In this document: positions 19,342 through 32,752 of the stretch, piece after piece | How positions within the stretch are numbered: position 1 is the stretch's first letter | Layout: each line of letters begins with the position of its first letter | Source of the DNA: Zoogloea sp. | GTDB taxonomy: Bacteria; Pseudomonadota; Gammaproteobacteria; Burkholderiales; Rhodocyclaceae | Assembly: GCF_023150065.1 (NCBI RefSeq) | Contig: NZ_JAKLLN010000001.1 | Span: 124,001-188,000 of the forward strand | Reading direction: 5' to 3' | Length of the DNA: 64,000 bases | Notes under the pieces: model-generated | What the model was told of the DNA's origin: nothing | Seen by the model: the letters and a program-made list of their open reading frames with translations, nothing else | Database searches by the model: none | Made by a program: the position numbers and the translations under genes

Positions 19342-20379
19342 CTAATTGTTCTGGCCCGAGAGGGCGCTGGTCAGGAGTCGGGCGGTGACGTCGACGATGG
19401 GGATAACCCGCTCATACGCCATGCGGGTCGGACCGATGACGCCAACTGAGCCGACCACCTGACCGTCGACCTGGTAGGGCGCGGTGACAACGCTGCAATC
19501 GTCCAGAGGGCTGAGGCCGCTTTCACCCCCGATGAAGATCTGTACACCCTTGGCCCGATTGGAAATGTCCATCAACTGCATCAGACCGGTTTTCTGTTCG
19601 AACAGTTTGAACAGCTCCCGCAGGCGCGCCATGTTGGAGGAAAGGTCCTCCGCATCCAGGAGATTGGTCTCTCCGGTGATGACGTAGGTGCTCCGGGTTT
19701 CCTCAAGGGCTTCGCTGCCCGCTTCGACGGCCGCACTCATGAGTTCGGTCATGTCGGAGCGCAGTTGCTTGAGTTCGTCCTGGATCCGGGCGCGTATCTC
19801 TTCAAAGGCCAGCCCGGCGAAATGCTGGTTCAGATAGTTGGCGGCACTGACCAGCTCAGAGGGCGAATACGGGCGCTTGGTGAACAGGATCCGGTTCTGC
19901 ACGTCTCCGGTTGTGGTGACCAGAATCAGCAGGACACGGGTGTCCGAAAGGCTGACGAACTCGATCTGGCGGATCTTGATGGCATCCTGCTTGGGAGAAA
20001 TGACGACCCCGGCGAAGTGTGTCAGCCCCGAAAGCATCTGGGAGGCCGCATTGATGACTCGCTGGGGTTCCCCCGGCTGAATGTGTCCCTTGATTTCCTG
20101 AAGCTGGCCGATGCCGAGGGGCTGGACGGTGAGCAGGCTGTCAACGAAGAAACGGTAGCCTCGCGCCGTGGGAATCCGCCCCGCCGACGTGTGAGGGCTG
20201 GCGATGAAGCCCAGTTCCTCAAGGTCGGACATGACGTTGCGCACGGTGGCGGGGGACAGTTTGAGTCCGGAGTGCCGTGAGAGCGCCCGCGAACCCACCG
20301 GTTGTCCGTCGGTGATGTAATGCTCGACAAGGGTCTTGAGCAGGACTTGCGAGCGTTGATCGAGGCTGGTCATGGTCAT
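19342..20379 (-). CDS. hrcA: Heat-inducible transcription repressor HrcA
   Basis: HrcA represses groE- and dnaK-type operons by binding CIRCE. The 345-residue protein has the N-terminal winged helix ([32 protein letters not shown]) and the C-terminal domain with [19 protein letters not shown] and a [15 protein letters not shown] ending. No CIRCE repeat is found near hrcA, grpE, dnaK or dnaJ here, so its targets, probably groESL, lie outside the window. Confidence 0.96.
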   Translation of the reverse strand: MTMTSLDQRSQVLLKTLVEHYITDGQPVGSRALSRHSGLKLSPATVRNVMSDLEELGFIASPHTSAGRIPTARGYRFFVDSLLTVQPLGIGQLQEIKGHIQPGEPQRVINAASQMLSGLTHFAGVVISPKQDAIKIRQIEFVSLSDTRVLLILVTTTGDVQNRILFTKRPYSPSELVSAANYLNQHFAGLAFEEIRARIQDELKQLRSDMTELMSAAVEAGSEALEETRSTYVITGETNLLDAEDLSSNMARLRELFKLFEQKTGLMQLMDISNRAKGVQIFIGGESGLSPLDDCSVVTAPYQVDGQVVGSVGVIGPTRMAYERVIPIVDVTARLLTSALSGQNN

Positions 20380-20505
20380 GGGTTCTTGAAGACGCCCCGA
20401 TTCTAAGGAAGGGCGACGGTCGTGAGAAGCACCGTTAGCAGGCGGGTCCGGAGTTTTGCCGCGGCGTGCTGCGGTGCCGAGGAAGAATGTGGTTTAATCA
20501 AATCC

Positions 20506-21390
20506 ATGACCTGCGAGTTCAAGACAATAGCGCTGATAGGCAAATATCAGAGCCCGGAAGTGGCGGAAGCAGTCCTTCGCCTGGCCAGTTATCTGAGGGG
20601 CCTCGGGCTCAGTGTTCTGATTGAACAGGGTACCGCAAGTTCCACCGGTTTGACGGCCGGCTTCACCGTGGCCAGCTATGAGGAAATCGGTGATCGTGCT
20701 GATCTGGCAGTCGTTCTGGGGGGCGATGGTTCCTTGCTCAACAGTGCGTGTCGGCTGGCTGAGTACAACGTGCCTCTGGTTGGGGTCAATCAGGGGCGCT
20801 TGGGCTTCCTGACCGATATTTCCCGTGAGGTTGCCCTCGAGAAGGTCGGTGAGATCCTCGAGGGGCGCTTCACCGAGGAAAGCCGGGTGTTGCTGGACGC
20901 AGAAATCCTGCGTAATGGCCAGCGGGTGTTTCATACCGTTGCCCTCAACGACGTTGTCGTCAATAAGGGCGATCTGGGGCGGATGATCGAGTTTGATCTG
21001 CGGATCGATGGCGAGTTTGTCTACACCCAGCGCTCCGATGGAATGATCATCTCGACACCGACCGGCTCCACGGCCTACGCCCTGTCGGCAAACGGGCCCA
21101 TCCTTCATCCGAGCGTTGATGGGATAGCTTTGGTGCCCATGTGTCCGCACACGCTGACGGCGCGGCCCATCACCTTGCCTGATCGTTGCCAGATCGAGAT
21201 CGTCCTGCTGCCACCCCACGATTCACGGGTCCATTTTGACGGGCAGACCCGTTACGATACCCGGGCTGGTGATTCCGTCCGGATCACACGCTCGCCCCAC
21301 AGGGTGCGTCTCCTTCATCCAGTCGGTTACAGCTATTTTGCGATGCTGCGCGAGAAGCTGCACTGGAGCTCGACACCTCGCCACAGCTGA
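20506..21390 (+). CDS. nadK: NAD kinase
   Basis: NadK phosphorylates NAD to NADP. The 294-residue protein shows the GGDG motif (VVLGGDGSLLNSAC), NQGRLGFLTDIS, the NE/D-type NDVVVNKGD and the conserved TPTGSTAYALSANGPI. ATG 20506 (MTCEFKTIALIGKYQ) matches the family N-terminus; the extra upstream residues in frame do not. The ribosome binding site is poor. It is divergent from hrcA and 33 bp upstream of recN. Confidence 0.96.
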   Translation: MTCEFKTIALIGKYQSPEVAEAVLRLASYLRGLGLSVLIEQGTASSTGLTAGFTVASYEEIGDRADLAVVLGGDGSLLNSACRLAEYNVPLVGVNQGRLGFLTDISREVALEKVGEILEGRFTEESRVLLDAEILRNGQRVFHTVALNDVVVNKGDLGRMIEFDLRIDGEFVYTQRSDGMIISTPTGSTAYALSANGPILHPSVDGIALVPMCPHTLTARPITLPDRCQIEIVLLPPHDSRVHFDGQTRYDTRAGDSVRITRSPHRVRLLHPVGYSYFAMLREKLHWSSTPRHS

Positions 21391-21423
21391 TTTTCTCGTC
21401 CTCTTTCCGCTCGTCCTCCTTCC

Positions 21424-23085
21424 ATGCTGCGCCATCTCACCATTCGTGACTTCGTCATCGTCGACCAGCTCGAGCTGGATTTTGGTGCCGGTTTCGGGGC
21501 GCTGACCGGTGAAACGGGCGCTGGCAAGTCCATTCTGCTTGATGCGCTCGGGCTCGCCCTCGGGGCCAAGGCCGAGGCGGGTGTCGTGCGAACCGGTTGC
21601 CTGAAGGCGGAGATCGTCGCCGAATTCGATGTGCCGGCCAGTGGCCCCTTGCAGCGCTGGCTGCAGGACGAAGCCCTGAGTGGGGACGACGATGTGGTGT
21701 TGCTGCGCAGGGTTGTCGAAAGCAGCGGTAGATCCAAGGCCTGGCTCAATGGCACGCCGGTGGTGTTGAGTCAGTTGCGCGCGGTGGGGGAGTTGCTGGC
21801 TGATATTCATGGTCAGCACGCCCACCATGCCCTTCTGCGTGGCGATGCCCAGCTCGCCCTTGTGGATGCCCATGGGAGCTTGCAGGCCCTGGCCCGGGAG
21901 GTCTCTGAGCGCTATCGCGGCTGGTCGGCCCTCCGTCGTGCGCGCGAACTGGCGGAGGAGGATGCGTCTTCGTCGGAGCGCGAGCGCGAGTTACTCGGCT
22001 GGCAGGTCAGCGAGCTTGGCGAACTGGCTTTTGATCCCGATGATTGGCGTGCGCTGAACCAGGAACAGGCCCGTCTGGCCCACGCAGCAAGTTTGATTGA
22101 GGGTGGTGCCGAAGTGCTTGAGGGGCTCGCCGAGGGGGAGTATGCGGTAGGCCCCCAGCTGGACCGGCTGCTGGGCCGTGTTGCCGAGATGGCTGCGCAC
22201 GATGCTCAGCTGGCCGATGTGCAGGAGCTGCTGGGTAGTGCCAGCATCCAGCTCGACGAGGCCATCCATGCGATGCGCCGCTACCGGGATCGACTGGATC
22301 TGGATCCCCAGCGTCTCGGCGAAATCGATCAGCGCATTCAAGCCATCACCGGAATGGCGCGCAAGTACCGGGTGGCCCCGGAAGGCCTGCCGGACGTTAT
22401 GGCGGAGAGCGTCAGCCGCCTTGAACGCCTGACGCGTCAGTCTGATCCGGTGGCGCTGGCTCGTGACGAGGCGTTGGCTCGCCAGGCTTACATGACACCG
22501 GCGCAGGCTTTGTCTGAAGCGCGCCGCAAGGTGGCTGCCGAGTTGTCGGCAGCGGTCACGGAGGCCATGCAGTCCCTGGCCATGTCGGGAGCACGCTTTG
22601 AAATTGCCCTCCGGGCGGTGGAAGAAGGGGCGGCGAGCGGCCTGGAGAGTGTCGAGTTCCTGGTGACGGCGAATGCCAGTCAGCCCTTGCGCTCGATGGC
22701 CAAGGTGGCTTCGGGGGGCGAACTTTCACGCATCGGTCTGGCCATTCAGGTGATCACCAGTCGCAATGCTGCAACGCCGACCCTTATCTTCGACGAGGTG
22801 GATGTAGGGATCGGGGGGCGGGTGGCCGAGATCGTTGGCCGCCTGTTGCGGCAGTTGGGTGTTGATCGCCAGGTCCTGTGCGTCACCCACCTCCCTCAGG
22901 TGGCGGCCCAGGCAGACTGGCAGTGGAATATTTCCAAGGAAACCCGGGGGGGTGAAACTCTTTCCCGGATGCGACTGCTTGATGCGTCTGGCCGGATCGA
23001 GGAAATCGCGCGCATGCTGGGAGGGGTCAATATCACCGATACGACCCGCCGGCATGCTGCGGAGATGCTTGCCCTGGAAGCCTGA
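21424..23085 (+). CDS. recN: DNA repair protein RecN
   Basis: RecN is an SMC-like ATPase used in double-strand break repair. The 553-residue protein has Walker A in LTGETGAGKSILLDALGLALG, coiled-coil arms at about 155-360, the signature KVASGGELSRIGLAIQ and Walker B TLIFDEVDVGIGGRVAE, then CVTHLPQVAAQADWQW. nadK-recN-fur(-)-bamE is a conserved proteobacterial neighbourhood. I found no convincing LexA box upstream. Confidence 0.97.
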   Translation: MLRHLTIRDFVIVDQLELDFGAGFGALTGETGAGKSILLDALGLALGAKAEAGVVRTGCLKAEIVAEFDVPASGPLQRWLQDEALSGDDDVVLLRRVVESSGRSKAWLNGTPVVLSQLRAVGELLADIHGQHAHHALLRGDAQLALVDAHGSLQALAREVSERYRGWSALRRARELAEEDASSSERERELLGWQVSELGELAFDPDDWRALNQEQARLAHAASLIEGGAEVLEGLAEGEYAVGPQLDRLLGRVAEMAAHDAQLADVQELLGSASIQLDEAIHAMRRYRDRLDLDPQRLGEIDQRIQAITGMARKYRVAPEGLPDVMAESVSRLERLTRQSDPVALARDEALARQAYMTPAQALSEARRKVAAELSAAVTEAMQSLAMSGARFEIALRAVEEGAASGLESVEFLVTANASQPLRSMAKVASGGELSRIGLAIQVITSRNAATPTLIFDEVDVGIGGRVAEIVGRLLRQLGVDRQVLCVTHLPQVAAQADWQWNISKETRGGETLSRMRLLDASGRIEEIARMLGGVNITDTTRRHAAEMLALEA

Positions 23086-23155
23086 GGGCTCGGGCTGCCG
23101 GCTGTGTCAGAGGGCTACATGGCGGCAGGCTTGCAACCCCGCCGCGACGTGGCTT

Positions 23156-23593
23156 TCAGTTGTTGCCGGGCTTGTTTGGGCAGGCGGCCTTCTGGCAGTC
23201 AGCGTACAGATAGAGGGCGTGCTCCTTGACGGCGAACCCTCTTTCGGCTGCGATACGGTTCTGGCGTTCTTCGATCTCCGGATCAAAAAACTCCTCGACC
23301 TTGCCGCATTGCAGGCATACCAGATGGTCGTGGTGGTGACCTTCGTTGAGCTCGAAAACCGCTTTACCAGACTCGAAGTAGTGACGTTCAAGCAGGCCTG
23401 CCTGCTCGAATTGGGTGAGAACCCGATAGACGGTGGCCAGACCGATATCCATGTCTTCGCTGATCAGGAGGCGATACACGTCTTCTGCAGTGAGATGGCG
23501 GTTTTCTGCCTTCTGGAAAAGGTCAAGGATCTTGAGACGCGGGAAGGTCGCCTTGAGGCCGATGCTTTTGAGGTTCTGAGAATTGTTGGACAT
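23156..23593 (-). CDS. fur: Ferric uptake regulator Fur
   Basis: The 145-residue protein has an N-terminal winged helix ([35 protein letters not shown]), the His-rich metal site [22 protein letters not shown], and the second Cys pair CQKAACPN. It is an Fe2+-dependent repressor of iron uptake. ATG 23593 ([16 protein letters not shown]) is chosen over an upstream in-frame start within the bamE gene. It is divergent from bamE, the usual arrangement. A stable hairpin sits in its 5' leader. Confidence 0.96.
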   Translation of the reverse strand: MSNNSQNLKSIGLKATFPRLKILDLFQKAENRHLTAEDVYRLLISEDMDIGLATVYRVLTQFEQAGLLERHYFESGKAVFELNEGHHHDHLVCLQCGKVEEFFDPEIEERQNRIAAERGFAVKEHALYLYADCQKAACPNKPGNN

Positions 23594-23615
23594 GGAGGCC
23601 CCGAAGAACTGAAGA

Positions 23616-23639
23616 GGCCGGCCAGAAGCCTGGCCGGCC
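23616..23639 (-). repeat. Perfect hairpin in the fur leader
   Basis: GGCCGGCCAG / CTGGCCGGCC is a perfect 10-bp GC-rich stem with a 4-base loop. It ends 23 bp before the fur start and has no U tract on either strand. If transcription starts near 23637, as the putative promoter suggests, the stem forms the very 5' end of the fur mRNA. Confidence 0.6.
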
Positions 23640-23643
23640 CCGT

Positions 23644-23672
23644 ATGATATAGTTTCCGACCTTCGTTGAGAA
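23644..23672 (-). promoter_or_regulatory. Putative sigma-70 promoter of fur
   Basis: On the minus strand TTCTCA (23667-23672), a 17-base spacer and TATCAT (23644-23649) make a plausible vegetative promoter (4/6 and 5/6 matches). I see no clear Fur box over it. Confidence 0.45.
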
Positions 23673-23715
23673 TGCGGCTTCCAAGCCGACGCTCGCCCCC
23701 GCTTTCCGAGACGCC

Positions 23716-24060
23716 ATGCGCACACTGCTTTCTTCCGCACTTCTGATCGCGGCCCTTGCGGGTTGCTCGTCCACCTCCGATTTTCTGCGGCCCTACCGGA
23801 TTGATGTCCGCCAGGGAAATTTCGTGTCTCAGGAGATGGTGGCTCAACTCAAGCCCGGCATGAGTCGTGATCAGGTGCGTTTCGTTCTTGGTGCCCCGTT
23901 GCTGGTGGATGTCTTCCACAGTGATCGCTGGGACTATGTCTATCGTTTCCAGCCGGGCAAGGGAAAGCTTCAGGAGCGGCGACTGACCGTGATCTTCGAG
24001 GACGGAAAGCTTGCCCGGCTTGACGGCGACGTACGTGCCGATGAGGCCGGGGCCCAGTGA
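23716..24060 (+). CDS. bamE: Outer membrane assembly lipoprotein BamE
   Basis: This 114-residue lipoprotein has the lipobox [10 protein letters not shown] (Cys about 16) and the SmpA/OmlA fold: [46 protein letters not shown] and [15 protein letters not shown]. It is a subunit of the BAM complex that inserts outer-membrane beta-barrel proteins. It is divergent from fur and 58 bp upstream of dapB. Confidence 0.96.
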   Translation: MRTLLSSALLIAALAGCSSTSDFLRPYRIDVRQGNFVSQEMVAQLKPGMSRDQVRFVLGAPLLVDVFHSDRWDYVYRFQPGKGKLQERRLTVIFEDGKLARLDGDVRADEAGAQ

Positions 24061-24064
24061 TTGA

Positions 24065-24925
<861 letters not shown>

Positions 24926-25060
24926 CCAAGGCCCGCATGGGCTGCTCAAGGTGGGGAGGGAAGGTGCCGTTATAGGCGGTATTCCCGGGTAGGCGTGTCG
25001 GCTGGTCTGGCGCGCCTTCTTTCATTTCTTACCGTGCCTTCATGATGCCTGGCGGACCAC

Positions 25061-27658
25061 GTGAATCGTCCTGAGTTGGAATCCATGACCGCTGATGCCG
25101 ATCTCGGGCGTGCCTTGAGAGCCTATCTGCTGGAGCAGGCTGCAGCTGGCGGGCTTGTCGGGGGGCGTAATGCGAGTCTCGCGTCGACCGCTGAACTGAT
25201 GGCGCAGGTGCGAGGTCTGGTGACGGCACGTGAGCGCGCAGAACGTACTGCCGCAGAAACGGGGAAGCGCCTGGAGCTGGCGCTGCAGAATACGGACGGT
25301 GGGTTGTGGGACTGGGATCTTGTCGGCGGCGGGATCGTTCTGGATGATTCATGGCGACGGGCCCTCGGTTACGAGGAGTCCGAATGTTCGAGCGATTTTT
25401 CTTCGTGGTTGCCGCTTCTTCATCCGGACGATCTGGCGATCACCCGCCATCAGCTGATAACGCATCTCCGGGGTGAGCTGGACTCTTTTGAAACCCAGTT
25501 TCGGGTGGCGCCCAAGGCCGGAGGCTGGCGCTGGATGCTGGTTCGCGGGAGGGCTTCCGGTCGGGGAGCGGACGGGCGCTGGACGCGGATGGTCGGCACC
25601 TACTGGGACGTTACCCAGGCCAAGTGTGCAGAGCTGGAGCTGTTGCACGCCAAGGAGCAGGCAGAAGCGGCGAATCGTGCCAAGAGTGATTTTCTGGCCA
25701 ACATGAGCCACGAGATCCGTACCCCGATGAACGGAATCATCGGGATGACCGAGTTGGTGCTGGATACGCAGCTGGACGAGGAGCAGCGGGAATATCTGAA
25801 CACGGTCAAGAGTTCTGCTGATTCCCTGCTCCGGATCATCAACGACGTGCTCGATTTTTCGAAGATTGAGGCCGGGCATCTCAGCCTGGAGAGAGTGGAG
25901 TTTTCGCTTCCGGATCTCCTTGGCGATACGATGAAGTCCTTGGCCCTGCGTTCGTATCAGAAGGGGGTCGAGTGCTTCTATTCGGTTGCCCAGAACGTTC
26001 CGGCTGTCTTGCTGGGGGATCCGACCCGTCTGCGCCAGGTGTTGACCAACCTCGTCGGTAACGCCATCAAATTTACAGAGCTTGGTGAGGTGGAGGTGTC
26101 GGTCGGCGGCCGTGAGGCGGAGGGGGGAGAATTTGTCCTCGAGTTCTCGGTGCGGGATTCTGGGGTGGGTATCCCGGAAGATAAGCACGAGGCCGTTTTC
26201 GGTGCGTTCTCCCAGGCTGATGAATCCACGACCCGGAAGTACGGCGGGACGGGTCTTGGCCTGGCGATTTGCAGGCGGATCGTTGAGCTCATGGGTGGGG
26301 CCATCACCTTGAGTAGTCGTCCCGGAGAGGGAAGTACTTTCCGCTTCTCGGTGCATGTGGGCGTTGGCCTGGCGCGAAGGAGCGAGTTGCCGGCTTTCGG
26401 TGCCCGCCGAGCCTTGTTGGGCGTCCGCAATTCAGCCTTGCGTCGTAGCGTGGGAGCCCAGTTGCGCTCCCTGGGGCTGGATGTGCGTGAGGCTGACAGC
26501 GGCGAGGCGGTGGAAGAGATGCTGGCTGTGGCGAGCAAGCTCAATACGCCATTCGACTGGGTTCTCATGGAGACCGCGATGCCTGCGCCTGGTGGCTATG
26601 CGCTGGCAGAGAAGCTGTTTCAGGGATGGCCGCGCCTGGACCGCCTCATCATGATGCTTGATGCCAACACGCAGCGTGGAGACTCGGTGAAGTGTGAGCG
26701 CCTCAAGGTCGGTGCGCGCCTGATCAAACCTTTCTCCCGTAGCGATCTGGTTGACGCCCTCGGCTTGACGCTCCATGGTTCGACTGCCGAGGAGGAGCGT
26801 TTCCTGGCCTTCGAGGCGGAGCAGACCTTTGCCTGCACTCCGCCGCAGTCCCGTTCAAATCAGCGTCTCAAGATCCTGCTGGTCGAGGACAATCCGGTCA
26901 ATCAGACCGTTGCGGTGAAGATGCTCGAGAAGGTGGGGCATACGATCATCGTTGCCGCCAATGGTCAGGAGGCGCTTGATTGCTTCGACAAGGAGCGTTT
27001 CGACCTGATCCTGATGGATGTGCAGATGCCGGTGATGGGTGGGCTGGAGGCCACTCAGGCGATACGGGCTCGTGAGGCGCGACGAAGCTGGGCTGCAGGA
27101 GGGAAGTGGCAGTCGACACCGATTGTGGCGATGACCGCCCATGCGATGCAGGGCGACAGGGATCGTTGCCTGATGGCGGGCATGGACGATTACATCGCCA
27201 AACCGATCAAGCCCGTGGAGCTGCATGGGGTGATAGACCGGGTGATGGGAGATCTGGACGATGCGCCTCAGGTGGGTGGCGGCCGGGTTGCGAGCTGTAT
27301 CGATGTGGGGGCGGATTCCGCGATTGCCGATATTGGCGCGACCCGCGAGTTGCTTGATGGTGATGAGGCCGCCCTGCAGCAACTTATCAGTCTCTTCTTC
27401 AGCGATCTGGAGCGCAATCGAAAGGCGCTTGAGCTCGCCCAGCGCACTTCTGACTTCGCGACGATCCGTAGTCTGGCGCACTCCATTAAGGGGTCGGCTG
27501 GGGTGTTCAATGCCGCCGGTACCGTAGCCTCAGCCCAGCGGCTCGAGAATGCGGGCAAGGAGCAGGACGGTGCGGCGGTTCGTCGTGAGTTGCCTGAACT
27601 GCTCAATGAGCTCGGAAATCTTGCAGGCGTGCTGCGTCGGGCGCGTGGGGGACGGTGA
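25061..27658 (+). CDS. Hybrid histidine kinase (PAS-HisKA-HATPase-REC-REC-HPt)
   Basis: The 865-residue protein has no obvious membrane segment. Domains in order: N-terminal helix (about 1-65), PAS with PAC (about 70-185), HisKA (FLANMSHEIRTPMNG, His217), HATPase (NAIKFTELGEV, GTGLGLAICRRIVELMGG), a first receiver (about 445-575), a second receiver (ILLVEDNPVNQ; Asp653 in LILMDVQMP), and HPt (HSIKGSAGVF, His807). The first receiver has lost the acidic pair (ALLGVRNSALR) and has Glu504 where the phosphorylated Asp should be (VLMETAMP). This is a BarA/ArcB-like phosphorelay. The start is GTG 25061; ATG 25085 is possible. The output partner is not adjacent and the signal is unknown. Confidence 0.92.
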   Translation: MNRPELESMTADADLGRALRAYLLEQAAAGGLVGGRNASLASTAELMAQVRGLVTARERAERTAAETGKRLELALQNTDGGLWDWDLVGGGIVLDDSWRRALGYEESECSSDFSSWLPLLHPDDLAITRHQLITHLRGELDSFETQFRVAPKAGGWRWMLVRGRASGRGADGRWTRMVGTYWDVTQAKCAELELLHAKEQAEAANRAKSDFLANMSHEIRTPMNGIIGMTELVLDTQLDEEQREYLNTVKSSADSLLRIINDVLDFSKIEAGHLSLERVEFSLPDLLGDTMKSLALRSYQKGVECFYSVAQNVPAVLLGDPTRLRQVLTNLVGNAIKFTELGEVEVSVGGREAEGGEFVLEFSVRDSGVGIPEDKHEAVFGAFSQADESTTRKYGGTGLGLAICRRIVELMGGAITLSSRPGEGSTFRFSVHVGVGLARRSELPAFGARRALLGVRNSALRRSVGAQLRSLGLDVREADSGEAVEEMLAVASKLNTPFDWVLMETAMPAPGGYALAEKLFQGWPRLDRLIMMLDANTQRGDSVKCERLKVGARLIKPFSRSDLVDALGLTLHGSTAEEERFLAFEAEQTFACTPPQSRSNQRLKILLVEDNPVNQTVAVKMLEKVGHTIIVAANGQEALDCFDKERFDLILMDVQMPVMGGLEATQAIRAREARRSWAAGGKWQSTPIVAMTAHAMQGDRDRCLMAGMDDYIAKPIKPVELHGVIDRVMGDLDDAPQVGGGRVASCIDVGADSAIADIGATRELLDGDEAALQQLISLFFSDLERNRKALELAQRTSDFATIRSLAHSIKGSAGVFNAAGTVASAQRLENAGKEQDGAAVRRELPELLNELGNLAGVLRRARGGR

Positions 27659-27695
27659 GCTTGTCAGCGCCTTGTCAGTTTTCCTACAGTCGGAT

Positions 27696-27724
27696 TTGCC
27701 CGAAATCGTGTCGCGGGCTATAAT
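27696..27724 (+). promoter_or_regulatory. Sigma-70 promoter of carA
   Basis: TTGCCC (27696-27701), a 17-base spacer and a perfect TATAAT (27719-27724) form a strong vegetative promoter in the gap between the kinase and carA genes. The expected start of transcription is near 27731, about 100 bases before the carA start codon. Confidence 0.8.
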
Positions 27725-27739
27725 TAGAAAGTTTCTCAG

Positions 27740-27771
27740 CGGGATGGCCGGTCAAGGCTGATCCCGTTTTT
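27740..27771 (+). terminator. Terminator-like hairpin in the carA leader
   Basis: CGGGAT (27740-27745) pairs with ATCCCG (27761-27766), extended inside by GCC/GGC, and is followed at once by TTTTT (27767-27771). It has the form of an intrinsic terminator and starts only about 10 bases after the predicted carA transcription start. It could attenuate carA, or simply end transcription coming from the kinase gene. Confidence 0.65.
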
Positions 27772-27830
27772 CATGTGTAGCCTGGCTGCCCATGTCTGTC
27801 GTCCAATCACAAGATTTCGAGGAGTTCACC

Positions 27831-28973
27831 GTGTCAGCTTTCCCGCCCGCCATTCTTGCTCTTGCCGACGGGACGGTGTTTTACGGTAAAGGCATCGGGG
27901 CGATAGGGATGACAACCGGTGAGGTGGTGTTCAACACCTCGATGTCCGGTTATCAGGAAATCCTCACCGACCCCAGCTACTGTCGTCAGATCGTTACGCT
28001 CACCTATCCGCATATCGGCAACACCGGTATCAATCGGGAAGATTGTGAGGCCGACAAGGTCTACGCGGCGGGCCTGGTCATTCGCGATCTGCCCATGCTG
28101 GCGTCCAACTGGCGCTGCGAGCAGACGCTGGATGCTTACCTCAAGTCCGAGAACATCGTCGCCATTGCTGGTATCGACACCCGCAAACTGACCCGCATCC
28201 TTCGCGAGAAGGGGGCCCAGAGCGGCTGTATCGTTACTGCAGCAAACGCTGCCGAACTTAACGTCGAGGCAGCGCTTGCCCAGGCACGATCGTTTCCGGG
28301 GCTCGCCGGCATGGATCTGGCCAAGGTGGTTTCGTCCACGGCTGCCTACCCTTGGACGGAAGGCGAGTGGCAGCTCGACAAGGGCTATGTGCCCCAGCAG
28401 AGGGCACGCTTCCATGTGGTGGCCTTTGACTACGGTGTCAAGCGCAACATCCTGCGCATGCTTGCGGAGCGTGGGTGTCGCCTTACCGTTGTGCCGGCAC
28501 AGACGTCCGCTGCCGAGGTGCTGGCGCTCAATCCGGATGGTGTTTTCCTGTCCAATGGCCCTGGTGATCCCGAGCCCTGTGATTACGCTATCGAGGCAAT
28601 CCGCGCGATTCTCGCCAAGGGTGTCCCGACTTTCGGCATCTGTCTGGGGCATCAGCTCCTGGCTCTCGCGTCTGGCGCCAAAACCATGAAGATGAAGTTC
28701 GGCCATCACGGAGCCAATCATCCGGTCAAGGATCTCGATTCCGGTCAGGTCCTGATTACCAGCCAGAACCATGGTTTTGCCGTCGATGCGGCAAGCTTGC
28801 CGGCCAATCTCCGGGCAACCCACGTTTCCCTCTTCGATGGCAGCCTGCAGGGCTTGGCCCGGACCGACGTTCCGGCCTTCTGCTTCCAGGGTCATCCTGA
28901 GGCGAGCCCCGGTCCCCACGATGTGGCCTACCTGTTCGATCGATTCATTTCGCTGATGGAGGCGAGGGGCTGA
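27831..28973 (+). CDS. carA: Carbamoyl-phosphate synthase small subunit
   Basis: CarA is the glutaminase subunit that supplies ammonia to CarB for carbamoyl phosphate, used in pyrimidine and arginine synthesis. The 380-residue protein opens [19 protein letters not shown] and has the class I amidotransferase triad: Cys in [15 protein letters not shown] and His/Glu in [14 protein letters not shown] 27831 is chosen because GAGGAG lies at 27819-27824; an ATG at 27792 would place that site inside the gene and add 13 atypical residues. carB follows after 71 bp. Confidence 0.96.
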   Translation: MSAFPPAILALADGTVFYGKGIGAIGMTTGEVVFNTSMSGYQEILTDPSYCRQIVTLTYPHIGNTGINREDCEADKVYAAGLVIRDLPMLASNWRCEQTLDAYLKSENIVAIAGIDTRKLTRILREKGAQSGCIVTAANAAELNVEAALAQARSFPGLAGMDLAKVVSSTAAYPWTEGEWQLDKGYVPQQRARFHVVAFDYGVKRNILRMLAERGCRLTVVPAQTSAAEVLALNPDGVFLSNGPGDPEPCDYAIEAIRAILAKGVPTFGICLGHQLLALASGAKTMKMKFGHHGANHPVKDLDSGQVLITSQNHGFAVDAASLPANLRATHVSLFDGSLQGLARTDVPAFCFQGHPEASPGPHDVAYLFDRFISLMEARG

Positions 28974-29044
28974 AGCCGATAGCTGTGAGGGCACCCGTCG
29001 AGGTGCCACCCCTGAACCGTCAGCTTTCCAGTCTCTGAAGAACC

Positions 29045-32265
<3,221 letters not shown>

Positions 32266-32269
<4 letters not shown>

Positions 32270-32742
32270 GCAAGGTTCCACTTACTGTCGCCGGTGCGGA
32301 AAAGCTGAAGCAGGAGCTCCATCGCCTGAAGACCGTGGAGCGTCCCAATGTGATCGCCGCGATTGCTGAGGCCCGCTCCCACGGCGATCTCTCTGAAAAC
32401 GCCGAATATGATGCAGCCAAGGAGCGCCAAGGCTTCATCGAGGGGCGTATCCGGGAGGTCGAGGGCAAGCTGTCCAACGGTCAGATCATTGACCCCAAGC
32501 TGCTTGATGCCGATGGTCGCTGTGTGTTCGGAGCGACCGTCGAGCTTGAGGATCTGGATACCGGTGATACGGTGACCTACCAGATCGTTGGTGATGACGA
32601 GGCGGATATCAAGGACGGGAAGATTGCGATCAGCTCGCCGATCGCCCGTGCCCTGATCGGGAAGTTTGCAGGTGATGTTGCCGAGGTGCAGGCGCCGGGT
32701 GGGGTGCGCGAGCTGGAATTGATCGACGTTCGTTACGTTTGA
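32266..32742 (+). CDS. greA: Transcription elongation factor GreA
   Basis: GreA rescues backtracked RNA polymerase by stimulating transcript cleavage. The 158-residue protein has the N-terminal coiled coil ([45 protein letters not shown] with the conserved acidic tip) and the C-terminal FKBP-like domain ([30 protein letters not shown]). It overlaps the end of carB by 4 bp (ATGA). The carB-greA link is widespread in proteobacteria. Confidence 0.97.
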
Positions 32743-32752
32743 TTTCTGTCAG

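Noticed and set aside
20380-20505. CTTGAA followed by CCCCGAT near 20385-20402 as a sigma-32 promoter
   Set aside because: Only four bases separate the two elements; 13-14 are required.
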